Shown here in pieces: positions 8,910-17,251 of a stretch of DNA of 64,000 nt. The stretch is from Shewanella mangrovisoli. GTDB taxonomy: Bacteria > Pseudomonadota > Gammaproteobacteria > Enterobacterales > Shewanellaceae. The stretch spans positions 3,968,001 through 4,032,000 of the forward strand of contig NZ_CP080412.1 of the NCBI RefSeq assembly GCF_019457635.1, written 5' to 3'. The notes below the pieces were generated by a model. The model ran no database searches and was not told where the DNA came from. It saw only the letters and a program-made list of their open reading frames with translations. A program made the position numbers and the translations under genes. The stretch's first letter is position 1. Every line of letters starts with the position of its first letter.

Positions 8910-10085
8910 ATGCCGATAAAAATTACCCATAAATATCTCGTAGAAGGCTTGGTTTTTACCAGTTACGTCTTATTTGCAATGGCATGGGTTGGCGGCACCG
9001 CGAGTATGAATAACATCATGGCCTCGATGCATATCGAGAGCTATGCTTCCGCCAGTTTACTGAGCGGTGCAGTCACCTTAGCCAAAATTGTCGGCACCTT
9101 TGCCGCGGCCTATCTCACCCTCAAATTTGGGGTGAAGTATGCGTTTTTAGTCGCGGCATTATTGATAGTCACGGGCATCATGACACCCTACGCCCCGAAC
9201 TATGAGTTACTGCTGGTGAGCCGCTTTTTAATGGGGCTGGGCGGCGCTTTTATGATTGTCTATTTCAACCCGATTGTGATGCACTGGTTCGCCCCCGAAG
9301 AGCGCCCTGTGATCAATGGATTAAACGCAGTGGCCTTTAATGTGGGCACGGCTATCGTGCTTTGGGGCATGCCGAGCATCAATGCCATCAGCGGCGGTTG
9401 GCAACAAAGCCTGTTGGTGTTTTCCCTGGCCAGTCTGGTACTGGCGCTGCTGTGGTTATTGGTAAAGTTTGAACAAGCCCCCAGCCATCAAGCCAATGCA
9501 CAGCAAGATGCCATCACCTCATACTCCTATCTCGATGGCTTAAAAGACGGCTTTAACTGGGCCTATGCCCTCACCTACTCGGGATTATTATCCTTTTACA
9601 TTTGCCTATTTACCTTTTATCCGCTGGCGGGCATCAGCCAGAGTAAGTGGGTGATTGGCTTTGGGATTGTCGGCACCATAGCGGGGATACTCTATAGCCG
9701 TAAACAGCCCCTGCGCCTACCGATTATTCGCCTCAGCGGCCTACTGATTTTCTTGACTGTGTTAGGGCTCTCCTTTGGCTCGGCGCCTTGGCTACAAACC
9801 CTGTGCGCCATCGTCTTAGGCTTTTGCATCTTTTTACCCGTCACCGCTTTAGTCTCGATTCCCCACGAGCTACCTAAGATGACCAGTCAAAAAATCACAG
9901 TGATTTTTAGCCTGTTTTGGTCCATCAGCTATCTGATTTCGACCTTAGTGCTATGGCTGTTTGGCAAGCTCGTGGATATCAACCAAGGCAGTTACTTCGC
10001 CTCGTTTGTGCTGATCACCCTGTTAAGCGCCACAGTGTTTGTTGGCAGCTATTTTCTCCCCGAAACCGGACAAGCTAAGGAGTAA
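8910..10085 (+). CDS. MFS transporter
   Basis: 391 residues of nearly continuous hydrophobic segments (about 12 predicted helices). MFS signs include the loop HWFAPEERPVINGLN after helix 4 and the short cytoplasmic KFGVKY turn between helices 2 and 3. It resembles the nitrate/cyanate-type MFS group, but the substrate is not readable. The stop codon lies 2 bp before the hydrolase start at 10088, so the two form a tight operon. Context and the shared upstream motif suggest inner-membrane uptake of the small organic acid or ester that the hydrolase then processes; this is inference. Confidence 0.85.
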   Translation: MPIKITHKYLVEGLVFTSYVLFAMAWVGGTASMNNIMASMHIESYASASLLSGAVTLAKIVGTFAAAYLTLKFGVKYAFLVAALLIVTGIMTPYAPNYELLLVSRFLMGLGGAFMIVYFNPIVMHWFAPEERPVINGLNAVAFNVGTAIVLWGMPSINAISGGWQQSLLVFSLASLVLALLWLLVKFEQAPSHQANAQQDAITSYSYLDGLKDGFNWAYALTYSGLLSFYICLFTFYPLAGISQSKWVIGFGIVGTIAGILYSRKQPLRLPIIRLSGLLIFLTVLGLSFGSAPWLQTLCAIVLGFCIFLPVTALVSIPHELPKMTSQKITVIFSLFWSISYLISTLVLWLFGKLVDINQGSYFASFVLITLLSATVFVGSYFLPETGQAKE

Positions 10086-10087
10086 GC

Positions 10088-11077
10088 ATGCAAGTTTCCC
10101 CACGCGGTACCGCTTCAGCAAAGCTAAGGGATTTTCTTGAGTTAGCGAACCAGAATATCGCCCTCGCGAAACAGCAAAATATTCAATACAGCCCACAGCT
10201 GCTGCGGGAAAACTTGAACAAACTCGCCGCCCTGATGAGCGCTAAACCTGAGGTAAGTTATATCGCCGATAAGGCATGGCAAGTGAAAGATGCGCTGCAT
10301 GGCGACAGGGAAATTGGCTGCCGTGTTTACAGCCCTGCGCCCAGCAAAGCCCTGCCCGTGGTGTTACATTTTCACGGCGGCGGCCATATGTGCGGCAGTG
10401 TGGAGCTGTACGACCCTATCTGTCGTCACCTTGCCAGCATCGCTCAGTGTGTGGTGATCAGTATCGAGTATCGCCTCGCGCCCGAACATCCCTATCCGGC
10501 GGGACTTGAAGACTGCGAATACGCCCTGCGCCACTATCAAAGTGTGCTGACTGAAGTGCAATACCAACAAGGTGTCAGCATCATGGGCGACAGTGCAGGT
10601 GGCGCGCTCTGCACAAGCCTTAGCCAACGCAGCCTAAGCGACAACACGCTTAATATCGCCAAGCAGATCTTGGTGTATCCCAGCGTGGATTACACTATGG
10701 CGAGCGCTTCCTATCAGAGTAATGGCGCAGGTTTCTTGCTCGAAACCCCTAGGGTGCAATGGTACTTCGAGCAGTATTTTCAAGAGGTGGCTAAGGATGC
10801 CGAGCGCGTTAAACAAGCTTCCCCCTTACATGGCGAGTTCAACGCCAAACTGCCCAGCACCTTGATATTTACCGCGGGCTGCGACCCATTGCGGGATGAG
10901 GGCATTGCCTATGCCAACGCCTTAACGGCGGCTGGCGTGAAGGTGCAGCACCATCAATTTGAAGACATGATCCACGCCTATATGCTGCTGCAGGATTTGG
11001 TTTCGGAGGAATGCCTTGCGACCTACCGTATGATTGCCGCGTTTTTAGCTGAGCCCATAATCGCTAACACTCGCTAG
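10088..11077 (+). CDS. HSL-family alpha/beta hydrolase (esterase)
   Basis: 329 residues without a signal peptide, so cytoplasmic. It carries the hormone-sensitive-lipase family motifs: oxyanion HGGG in LHFHGGGHMCGS (about residue 96), nucleophile elbow GDSAGG (Ser about 168), an acidic residue in TAGCDPLRDEG, and a His in DMIHAYMLL. Members hydrolyse short-chain acyl esters. Co-transcription with the MFS transporter implies it cleaves an imported ester, for example a hydroxybutyrate dimer or oligomer; the substrate is inferred from context only. A strong hairpin terminator follows. Confidence 0.87.
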   Translation: MQVSPRGTASAKLRDFLELANQNIALAKQQNIQYSPQLLRENLNKLAALMSAKPEVSYIADKAWQVKDALHGDREIGCRVYSPAPSKALPVVLHFHGGGHMCGSVELYDPICRHLASIAQCVVISIEYRLAPEHPYPAGLEDCEYALRHYQSVLTEVQYQQGVSIMGDSAGGALCTSLSQRSLSDNTLNIAKQILVYPSVDYTMASASYQSNGAGFLLETPRVQWYFEQYFQEVAKDAERVKQASPLHGEFNAKLPSTLIFTAGCDPLRDEGIAYANALTAAGVKVQHHQFEDMIHAYMLLQDLVSEECLATYRMIAAFLAEPIIANTR

Positions 11078-11101
11078 CTCGCCTATTCAGACTCTCCCTC
11101 G

Positions 11102-11136
11102 AAGCACCTACACCCAAGATATGCTTGTAGGTGCTT
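11102..11136 (+). terminator. Hairpin terminator of MFS-hydrolase operon
   Basis: 11-bp perfect stem AAGCACCTACA / TGTAGGTGCTT with a 13-nt loop, followed by ATTTTTA. Confidence 0.75.
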
Positions 11137-11193
11137 ATTTTTAAGTAGTCATTAGCGGGTGGACATCATTAAAAAATACAGCTATGCCCCAAA

Positions 11194-11649
11194 TTACTCG
11201 CTATAAATCACGCCAATTTTCCCATTTAAAAATGGCACTTGGATTAATTGTTCATTCGTCCAAGGTGTAAGGTAACCAATTGATATAGCATTAGTACCCA
11301 ATTCACCCTCACCATAGGCGTACTCGTGACTAGTGTGAACCTCAATCAGCTCAGGAGTGAGCAATGACCATACAGTGACAACATCAACCTTGAAATCAAC
11401 AGGCACGATATTACATGCATGAATAAACTCGACCACTTTAGTCGATATTTCATCGCGCAACGTCTCACTTGGCTCGATAAGTAATGTGAGGGCCATGCGT
11501 TGACTGGCCGAAGGCCCATTAACATCACCATGAATAACCAGTTGAAAGTCTCCCCCGAGGTAGGGAATCGACAATGAGGTTTGCCAAACTTTGGACTTTC
11601 CTTTAGCTCTGAGTACACCAAAAGGCATGAGTTCGATAGTGCGGTACAT
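11194..11649 (-). CDS. Hypothetical protein, possibly DUF6985-like
   Basis: 151 residues, no signal peptide or membrane segment. The sequence opens MYRTIELMPFGVL and has beta-rich stretches such as TSLSIPYLGGDFQLVIHGD and a C-terminal NGKIGVIY. The pattern of an early IPYLGG.FQLVI strand recalls small DUF6985-type proteins, but I am not sure of this. The ribosome site is weak. It stands alone between two hairpin terminators, with a lower GC feel than its neighbours, so it may be a recently acquired single gene. No function is assigned. Confidence 0.55.
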   Translation of the reverse strand: MYRTIELMPFGVLRAKGKSKVWQTSLSIPYLGGDFQLVIHGDVNGPSASQRMALTLLIEPSETLRDEISTKVVEFIHACNIVPVDFKVDVVTVWSLLTPELIEVHTSHEYAYGEGELGTNAISIGYLTPWTNEQLIQVPFLNGKIGVIYSE

Positions 11650-11715
11650 GGTTAAAGTAGAATCCTAACGCTGGAATAGGTTTGATAAATAACGCATGAG
11701 AGATTAACGCGAAAA

Positions 11716-11747
11716 AAACGGGATAGGTATTGTTACCCATCCCGTTT
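11716..11747 (-). terminator. Hairpin terminator after amidase
   Basis: AAACGGGAT / ATCCCGTTT stem, followed on the minus strand by an uninterrupted T-run. It lies just 3' of the amidase stop. Confidence 0.75.
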
Positions 11748-11775
11748 TGTATTTCTCAGTCTTACGGCTTAGAGC

Positions 11776-13482
11776 TTATTGACTCAACGGCGGTGTACGC
11801 GGCGGAATCATACGCTTATTGCCCGTCGACTCGAACGCACCGGCAAACTTCAGCAGATTGTTATCATCGTAGGCACGGCCCGCGAAGGTTAATCCTACAG
11901 GCATGCCAATATCGGCCATTACGCCCATAGGCACAGTCACAGTCGGCACGCCTAAATGGCGAATCGCAAGGTTACCGTTTGCCACCCAAACCCCGTTGCT
12001 CCAAGCGATATCGGCTGAGGCCGGATTCACATGGGCATCGGCGGGGCCAACATCGGCCACGGTCGGAAACAGCACGGCATCAAGCTTAAGTCCGTCCATC
12101 CAGTCTTCGAGATCCAGCTTACGGGTCTTTTCTAAACCACGCAGACCATCGGGAATACTGTCGATCTGGTCATAGGATTTCAGGCCGCGTTTGGCCATGT
12201 TGACATACTCTTCCATGCCCGCGGCTAAGTCACCCTCACGGTTTGGCAAGGTGCCGAGGTCATGGGGGAATATCAAATGCCCCACCACATCTTCAAGCTT
12301 GTTGAGTTTAGGATCGTTGTTCGCCCGCAGGAATTCATCGAACGCCCAACCCGAGAGTTCCCATAATTCATCATGGAGGAATTGGGGCGTCACTATGCCA
12401 CGGTTAAACACGGTCGGCGCGCCTGGGCGGTCGCCTTCACAGTTAGACACCAGCGGAAAATCGACTTCAATCACTTCCGCACCAGCGGCTTCTAGGGCTT
12501 TACGCGCCGCTTCCCATAAATCGATAACCGATTGGCGTGTATGGATACGTTGGCCGGTTGGTCCGCCGATACCTGGGTTTTCGCTGGTACCAGCTAGTTC
12601 ATCTTTGTTGATGTACATGCGTGGTACGCCAAAACGCTTCCCCTTAAGGGTGTCGGCACTGGCGGCGAGTGCCAGATAGGATTCTGGGCGAACGCTAGAA
12701 GCCTTAGGGATTTGAACCCAAGGTTGCAGGCGCCAGAGGTCGCCACGGGTGATAGGGTCATCGGCCACAATCACATCCAGCACTTCGAGCATATCCGCCA
12801 TAGTGCGGGTATAAGGCACGACCACGTCCATGGTTGGGGTCAATGGCCAGTTGCCACGCACCGAAATCACGCCACGAGACGGCGTATAGGCACACAAACC
12901 GTTGTTGGACGCAGGGCCACGGCCACTCGACCATGTCTCTTCGGCAAGACCGAACGCCGAGTAGCTTGCCGCCGTTCCAGTGCCCGCACCGTTGGATGAG
13001 CCCGAAGCAAAGGGCGCCGTCAGATAGTTCGCATTGTAGGGGCTTTCGGCGCGGCCATAGTGACCACGCTGCATGCCGCCATTCGCCATGGGTGGCATAT
13101 TGGTTTTGCCTAAGCAAATAGCACCCGCGGCGCGTAGGCGCTCGACGGCAAAGGCATCGTACTGGGCCACTAAATCTTTAAATGCTGGGCTGCCAGACGC
13201 CGCCGTCAATCCCTTCACTAAATAGCTGTCCTTAGCGGTGTAAGGAATACCATCGAGCGGGCTTAAGGTTTCGCCACGGGCACGGCGCGCATCGGAAGCC
13301 TCGGCTTCTTTCAGCGCATCGGGATTGTGCACCACTAACGCATTCAGCTTAGTCTCAGTGGCAGGGCCATCGTAAGCCGCCACTCGAGCCAAATAGGATT
13401 TCACCAACTCAACCGCAGTCGTGCGGCCGGATTCGAGCGCTTCACGCAGCTCGGCAATGGAAACTTCAGTCACTTCAAACAT
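11776..13482 (-). CDS. Amidase-signature family amidase
   Basis: 568 residues from the ATG at 13482, preceded by GGGAGGGCGTAAA. An earlier in-frame TTG/ATG near 13530 would add 16-17 residues. Amidase-signature features are the catalytic Lys region GIPYTAKDSYLVKG, the Ser-Gly-rich loop ASGSSNGAGTGTAAS and the SSGRGPAS segment, which aligns with the usual GGSIRIPA nucleophile loop but is divergent. A long C-terminal part ends VPTVTVPMGVMADIGMPVGLTF. These enzymes hydrolyse amides by a Ser-cisSer-Lys triad. The gene follows agmatine deiminase, with an 18-codon frame between them whose stop nearly abuts this ATG. It may process N-carbamoylputrescine or another amide; the substrate is not determined. 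Confidence 0.85.
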   Translation of the reverse strand: MFEVTEVSIAELREALESGRTTAVELVKSYLARVAAYDGPATETKLNALVVHNPDALKEAEASDARRARGETLSPLDGIPYTAKDSYLVKGLTAASGSPAFKDLVAQYDAFAVERLRAAGAICLGKTNMPPMANGGMQRGHYGRAESPYNANYLTAPFASGSSNGAGTGTAASYSAFGLAEETWSSGRGPASNNGLCAYTPSRGVISVRGNWPLTPTMDVVVPYTRTMADMLEVLDVIVADDPITRGDLWRLQPWVQIPKASSVRPESYLALAASADTLKGKRFGVPRMYINKDELAGTSENPGIGGPTGQRIHTRQSVIDLWEAARKALEAAGAEVIEVDFPLVSNCEGDRPGAPTVFNRGIVTPQFLHDELWELSGWAFDEFLRANNDPKLNKLEDVVGHLIFPHDLGTLPNREGDLAAGMEEYVNMAKRGLKSYDQIDSIPDGLRGLEKTRKLDLEDWMDGLKLDAVLFPTVADVGPADAHVNPASADIAWSNGVWVANGNLAIRHLGVPTVTVPMGVMADIGMPVGLTFAGRAYDDNNLLKFAGAFESTGNKRMIPPRTPPLSQ

Positions 13483-13483
13483 T

Positions 13484-13540
13484 TTACGCCCTCCCGCAGA
13501 AAACCAATTGTGGTGCAATAACAGTGACATCAAGCGTCAT
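13484..13540 (-). CDS. Possible 18-residue upstream peptide before amidase
   Basis: The ATG at 13540 is preceded by AAGGAG at ideal spacing, a better ribosome site than any amidase start. It opens an 18-codon frame (MTLDVTVIAPQLVFCGRA). Its TAA is followed after one base by the amidase ATG at 13482. The layout fits translational coupling or a leader peptide, but the frame could be chance. Confidence 0.3.
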   Translation of the reverse strand: MTLDVTVIAPQLVFCGRA

Positions 13541-13559
13541 ACTGTTCTCCTTGGTGTAC

Positions 13560-14672
13560 TTACTTTCCAGAAGGGATCTGCTGGGTAATACAATGGATAT
13601 TGCCGCCACCTAATAAAATCTCCCGCGCGGGCACACCCACAATCTTGTGCTCAGGGAAAATTTCCTGCAGTTTTTGCGCGGCGATATCGTCGGTTGCAGG
13701 GTCAAGCAGTGGGAAGACGATACGGTCGTTAGTGATTAAAAAGTTCACATAAGAACCCGCTAAGCGCTCGCCCGCAGTGCGCGGTACGCCAGTGCCTTCT
13801 GTCACGCCTCTTGATTCTTCTTCGGTGCAATACAGAGGACCCGGTTGTGGCAGCAGGTGAATTTTTAACTTGCGACCTTGGGCGTCAACCGTGTTTTGCA
13901 ACACGTCCAACGCGGCTTTCGAGCGTGGGTATTGTGGATCGGTTTCATCGTCGGTCCAGTGCAGGATCACTTCACCAGGGCGCGCAAAACAACACATGTT
14001 GTCGATATGGCCGTCGGTTTCGTCCATATAAACGCCCTCTTCCAACCAGATAAACTGCTTAACATTCAAATAGTCACGCAGTAAGGCTTCGATCTGCTCT
14101 TTCGTCAGGTCTGGGTTACGGTTGGCATTCAGTAAACATTCGGCCGTGGTCATACAGGTGCCTTCACCATCGACGTGGATGGAGCCACCTTCGAGGATCA
14201 GCGGTGCACTATAACGAGCAAAACCATGTTGCTTGAGCATTTGTGCGGCAACCTGTTCGTCCTTATCCCATGGGAAATACAGACCGCCATTGTGACCACC
14301 CCAAGCATTGAAGCCCCAATCCACACCACGGCATTCGCCCTCGGCATTAACCACCACAGTAGGTCCAGTGTCGCGAGCCCAGCAGTCGTTGCTGTCGATT
14401 TCGACCAGAGTCACGTGGGAAGGCATCACTTTTTGAGCTTCTGCTAAAAAGGCTTGAGGAACACCCATATAAACGGGAGTTGCCCCACCAATGGCATCGG
14501 CCACCTTAGCAAAGGTCGCTTGAGCATAAGCACCTGCAGAGCGCCAGTTATCAGGACGATATGGCCAAATCATCCATACGGCTTGCTGCGCCGCCCATTC
14601 GGCGGGCATGTAAAAACCATCTTGTGATGGCTTAGTCGTTAACTGCGTGGCATCCACATTCGCGTTTGTCAT
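13560..14672 (-). CDS. aguA: Agmatine deiminase
   Basis: 370 residues. Family motifs are the N-terminal MPAEWAAQQAVWMIWPYRPDNW, the substrate-binding CWARDTGPTVV, the EGGSIHVDGEGT..ECLLNANRNP segment, a His in DGHIDNMCCF, and the nucleophile Cys361 in LLGGGNIHCITQQ near the end. The length is normal for the family. The enzyme converts agmatine to N-carbamoylputrescine and ammonia in the arginine-decarboxylase route to putrescine. The usual partner aguB (a nitrilase-fold amidohydrolase) is not next to it; instead an amidase-signature gene follows 77 bp downstream, past a short upstream frame. Confidence 0.95.
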   Translation of the reverse strand: MTNANVDATQLTTKPSQDGFYMPAEWAAQQAVWMIWPYRPDNWRSAGAYAQATFAKVADAIGGATPVYMGVPQAFLAEAQKVMPSHVTLVEIDSNDCWARDTGPTVVVNAEGECRGVDWGFNAWGGHNGGLYFPWDKDEQVAAQMLKQHGFARYSAPLILEGGSIHVDGEGTCMTTAECLLNANRNPDLTKEQIEALLRDYLNVKQFIWLEEGVYMDETDGHIDNMCCFARPGEVILHWTDDETDPQYPRSKAALDVLQNTVDAQGRKLKIHLLPQPGPLYCTEEESRGVTEGTGVPRTAGERLAGSYVNFLITNDRIVFPLLDPATDDIAAQKLQEIFPEHKIVGVPAREILLGGGNIHCITQQIPSGK

Positions 14673-15058
14673 GAGTTTTGTCTCCAGTAATGCTCAAATC
14701 TATAAGGGTGTACGCCCCATTTAGGACGACAGAATAGAAATACACCTAACATAATCAAATAAATACATCGAATAACCGCATTCATCACGCGGCGCGTTAG
14801 GTCAAAATTGCCACGTCTTCACTAGGTGAGTTTTCACCTCATAAAAATTCTGGCGCCTATCTTATCATTTAAGACGGCTTTCGCTGAATAGTGCTATGCA
14901 GGGCATTGCTTAGAATTTACAGGATAATGCGCTATTTGCTGTCAGTAGTCGCTCCCGTCATCCACCCAAGCCAATGCGAAAAGGCGAACCATAAGGTTCG
15001 CCTTTGTTATCAAGCCGAGCTCACCCAGTTAGGGCTTTCACCTAATCAACCTTTTCAC
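14673..15058. other. Intergenic region upstream of aguA
   Basis: 386 bp without a supported gene. It contains a short palindrome AGGTGA-gttt-TCACCT at 14824-14839 that could be an operator for aguA, and the depolymerase terminator at 14981-15004. Confidence 0.5.
14981..15004 (-). terminator. Hairpin terminator after PHB-depolymerase-like gene
   Basis: Perfect 10-bp stem AAGGCGAACC / GGTTCGCCTT with a 4-nt loop and a short T tail on the minus strand. Confidence 0.75.
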
Positions 15059-17110
15059 TTAGTTAGGACAGCTACCAACCACATAGTAATTGGCGGCAGT
15101 ATTGGCCAAAGTACTGCTATAGAAGGTGTTATAAAGCCCCATTAATTGACCCGACCCTTTAGCGTAGGCATAACCGCCACTGCTGGTCGCGCGCCCCGCC
15201 GTGACATGGGCATAGTTTGTCGCCGTGACTTGGGTACATTGATAAGTATCGCCATTAGGCGTGGTATCGCACGCATTGCCGATACCATCACCATCGTTAT
15301 CCGCCTGATCCGCATTGGCGACATTAGGGCAGTTATCTATGCTGTCACTAATACCATCGTTGTCGCTATCTGTAGGCTCAGTGGTGCCACCGGTGCTACC
15401 TGTACATACCTGCGAAGGCCCCGCGCAGCTAGTATTGCCATCGGCAACCCACTGACATTGCGAGCTGCCCACCGCATATTCGCGCATGGTAAATTGCCCT
15501 GTACCGAAGGCAAGATAACAGGCGGAATAACCTACACCCCAAGTGATATGACCAAGATTAATATGGGTGTTGTAATCCCCCGTCACGCCCGCATCGATAG
15601 TAAAGTTAATGCTGTCTTGGCTAGAGAGTTGCGTGCTATCCATCGCAATCACGGTCGCAAGATTCGCACCGCCCGGTAAATTACAACCTTGAGCGCTATA
15701 TTGAGTGCCATTAATGCTCGCGCTGACTTGCTGACCAGAACTAAAACCAACGGTCACCGAGGCTAAATTTTGGTTTGCATCGATAACCGAGCCTGTCACC
15801 GATGCGCATTGTCCTGAAACACTCACCTGAATATTACTCAGTACTGGCGCAGCATTCGCAGGCTCAGGCCCAACACGTACGGTTAACTCCACTGGCGCGC
15901 TAAGCGCAGACACATCATCACTTGCTTGTACCACCAGCTTGTACAGGCCATCACTCAAGCTCTGGCTAGATAGCTGAAAACTGCCGTCGCTACCAAGGCT
16001 TGTGGTACTCACATTGCCGATCAGGCTTTGGCCCGCACCGTCGAGCAAATAAATGCCCATAGTTACCTGCGCGACATACCCATCGCTATCATTAGCCATG
16101 CCAGAAACAGTCAGCACGCCCGCGTTATCCGCGCCAGTGACATTGGCAAGGGTAGGCAAGGCATTACGGTTTACCCTTTGGTTATTATCAGCGAAAAACT
16201 TCCCTAAATAGGTGGCAAAGTTAATGCTGTCGTCGGCGACATAATCCCCCGATGCGCCCGCCCCACCTGACCATGAATGGTCTAAGCCATCGAACCACAA
16301 CATTGCCACCCGTTTGTTGCTCCACAGGGTTTCCGATGCCGTATGTCCAGCGCCTTCAGATAACGCATTAGTTCCGCTTAACTTAGTCACGCCATAAACC
16401 GTGGCAAAACCATCGGCATTCTGCTGGTTATAGCAAGTGTTGACCGTAGTGTCGGCCTTACCATGACCAATCACGGCTAACTGAGTCCCCAAATAACTCT
16501 TATAGCTACCCGCGTAGGATTCACAGCGTGATTTAAAGGTAGATGTCGATACGGTTTCACAGGTAGAGATCGCCCCATTCGAACTCGTCCCTATGCTTGG
16601 CCCCGCGCTTGAGGCCACCCCTGCAAACACATCGGGTGCCACGCAGGCAGTTTGCATTGCCATCGCCGCGCCCGAGGAGAGTCCTGCAATATACACCTGA
16701 TTCGGGTCGATATGACGGTTTACATCACCCGACAGGGCATTGGCCAAATTAATCAGATTTTTATAATCCCCCGATGTCCGATTAATGCTGCCCTGCCAAT
16801 AGGACCAACAGCTGTAGCCCGCCTTATTCATCGCATCGGGTACGGCAATGACCATACCGTGAGCCTCTGCGGCCTGTTCAAGGTTGGCAGTGAGATAGTT
16901 GTTGATGGGTTGCACGCAGCCATGCAGCACTAACATCAAGGCCTTACCGTCGCCCACCTTAGCGTCAGTATCCGGAGTGTAGATATGTACTTTGTTAAAA
17001 CCACCAATGGCCACATTCTGTTGCCAACTTCCGGCGTACGTCAGAGATGAAAAAAGCCCAATTACAAGGAGTAGAAATTGGGCGACGAGACACGATTTGT
17101 TCCATTTCAT
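15059..17110 (-). CDS. Secreted multidomain PHB-depolymerase-like esterase
   Basis: 683 residues from the ATG at 17110 (AAAGGTGATAACA before it; a GTG three codons earlier is less likely). A signal peptide ends near LTYAGS. The catalytic domain (about 25-310) has VLHGCVQ and the GLSSGAAM elbow, and a His in WFDGLDHSWSGG. Ig/cadherin-like linker regions follow (about 320-540), then a calcium-binding thrombospondin-3-like stretch DSDNDGISDSIDNCPN..DNDGDGIGNACD. The C-terminal module (NYAHVTAGRA, GYAYAKGSGQ, MGLYNTFYSSTLANT) is of the kind found at the ends of extracellular PHB depolymerases as substrate-binding domain. It should bind and cleave poly-3-hydroxybutyrate outside the cell. The 3-hydroxybutyrate dehydrogenase gene lies just upstream on the same strand. 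Confidence 0.85.
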   Translation of the reverse strand: MKWNKSCLVAQFLLLVIGLFSSLTYAGSWQQNVAIGGFNKVHIYTPDTDAKVGDGKALMLVLHGCVQPINNYLTANLEQAAEAHGMVIAVPDAMNKAGYSCWSYWQGSINRTSGDYKNLINLANALSGDVNRHIDPNQVYIAGLSSGAAMAMQTACVAPDVFAGVASSAGPSIGTSSNGAISTCETVSTSTFKSRCESYAGSYKSYLGTQLAVIGHGKADTTVNTCYNQQNADGFATVYGVTKLSGTNALSEGAGHTASETLWSNKRVAMLWFDGLDHSWSGGAGASGDYVADDSINFATYLGKFFADNNQRVNRNALPTLANVTGADNAGVLTVSGMANDSDGYVAQVTMGIYLLDGAGQSLIGNVSTTSLGSDGSFQLSSQSLSDGLYKLVVQASDDVSALSAPVELTVRVGPEPANAAPVLSNIQVSVSGQCASVTGSVIDANQNLASVTVGFSSGQQVSASINGTQYSAQGCNLPGGANLATVIAMDSTQLSSQDSINFTIDAGVTGDYNTHINLGHITWGVGYSACYLAFGTGQFTMREYAVGSSQCQWVADGNTSCAGPSQVCTGSTGGTTEPTDSDNDGISDSIDNCPNVANADQADNDGDGIGNACDTTPNGDTYQCTQVTATNYAHVTAGRATSSGGYAYAKGSGQLMGLYNTFYSSTLANTAANYYVVGSCPN

Positions 17111-17203
17111 TGTTATCACCTTTAAGGTTATTTTTGTTTGAAAATAGACATCAAACTAAACCTAGGTGAATCGCCTTAAAACGGATATGGGTCTTTAGAA
17201 GTA

Positions 17204-17218
17204 GACGCTAAAGTAATA
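17204..17218 (+). promoter_or_regulatory. Weak copy of shared motif upstream of depolymerase
   Basis: GACGCTAAAGTAATA agrees with GGTACTAAGGTAGTA at 10 of 15 positions and lies about 100 bp before the depolymerase ATG. A match this weak could be chance. Confidence 0.2.
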
Positions 17219-17251
17219 CTAACCTGTTGAGCTAAAAACGATTGCGTTAAC

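Noticed and set aside
11194..11649. Orphan immunity-type protein of a contact-dependent toxin system
   Set aside because: Only size and isolation suggest it; no toxin fragment or repeat element lies next to it.
12758..13117. Long frames antisense or out of frame inside the amidase gene
   Set aside because: These are shadow frames of a high-GC gene; composition (Arg, His, Cys-rich) is not protein-like and the amidase frame is intact.
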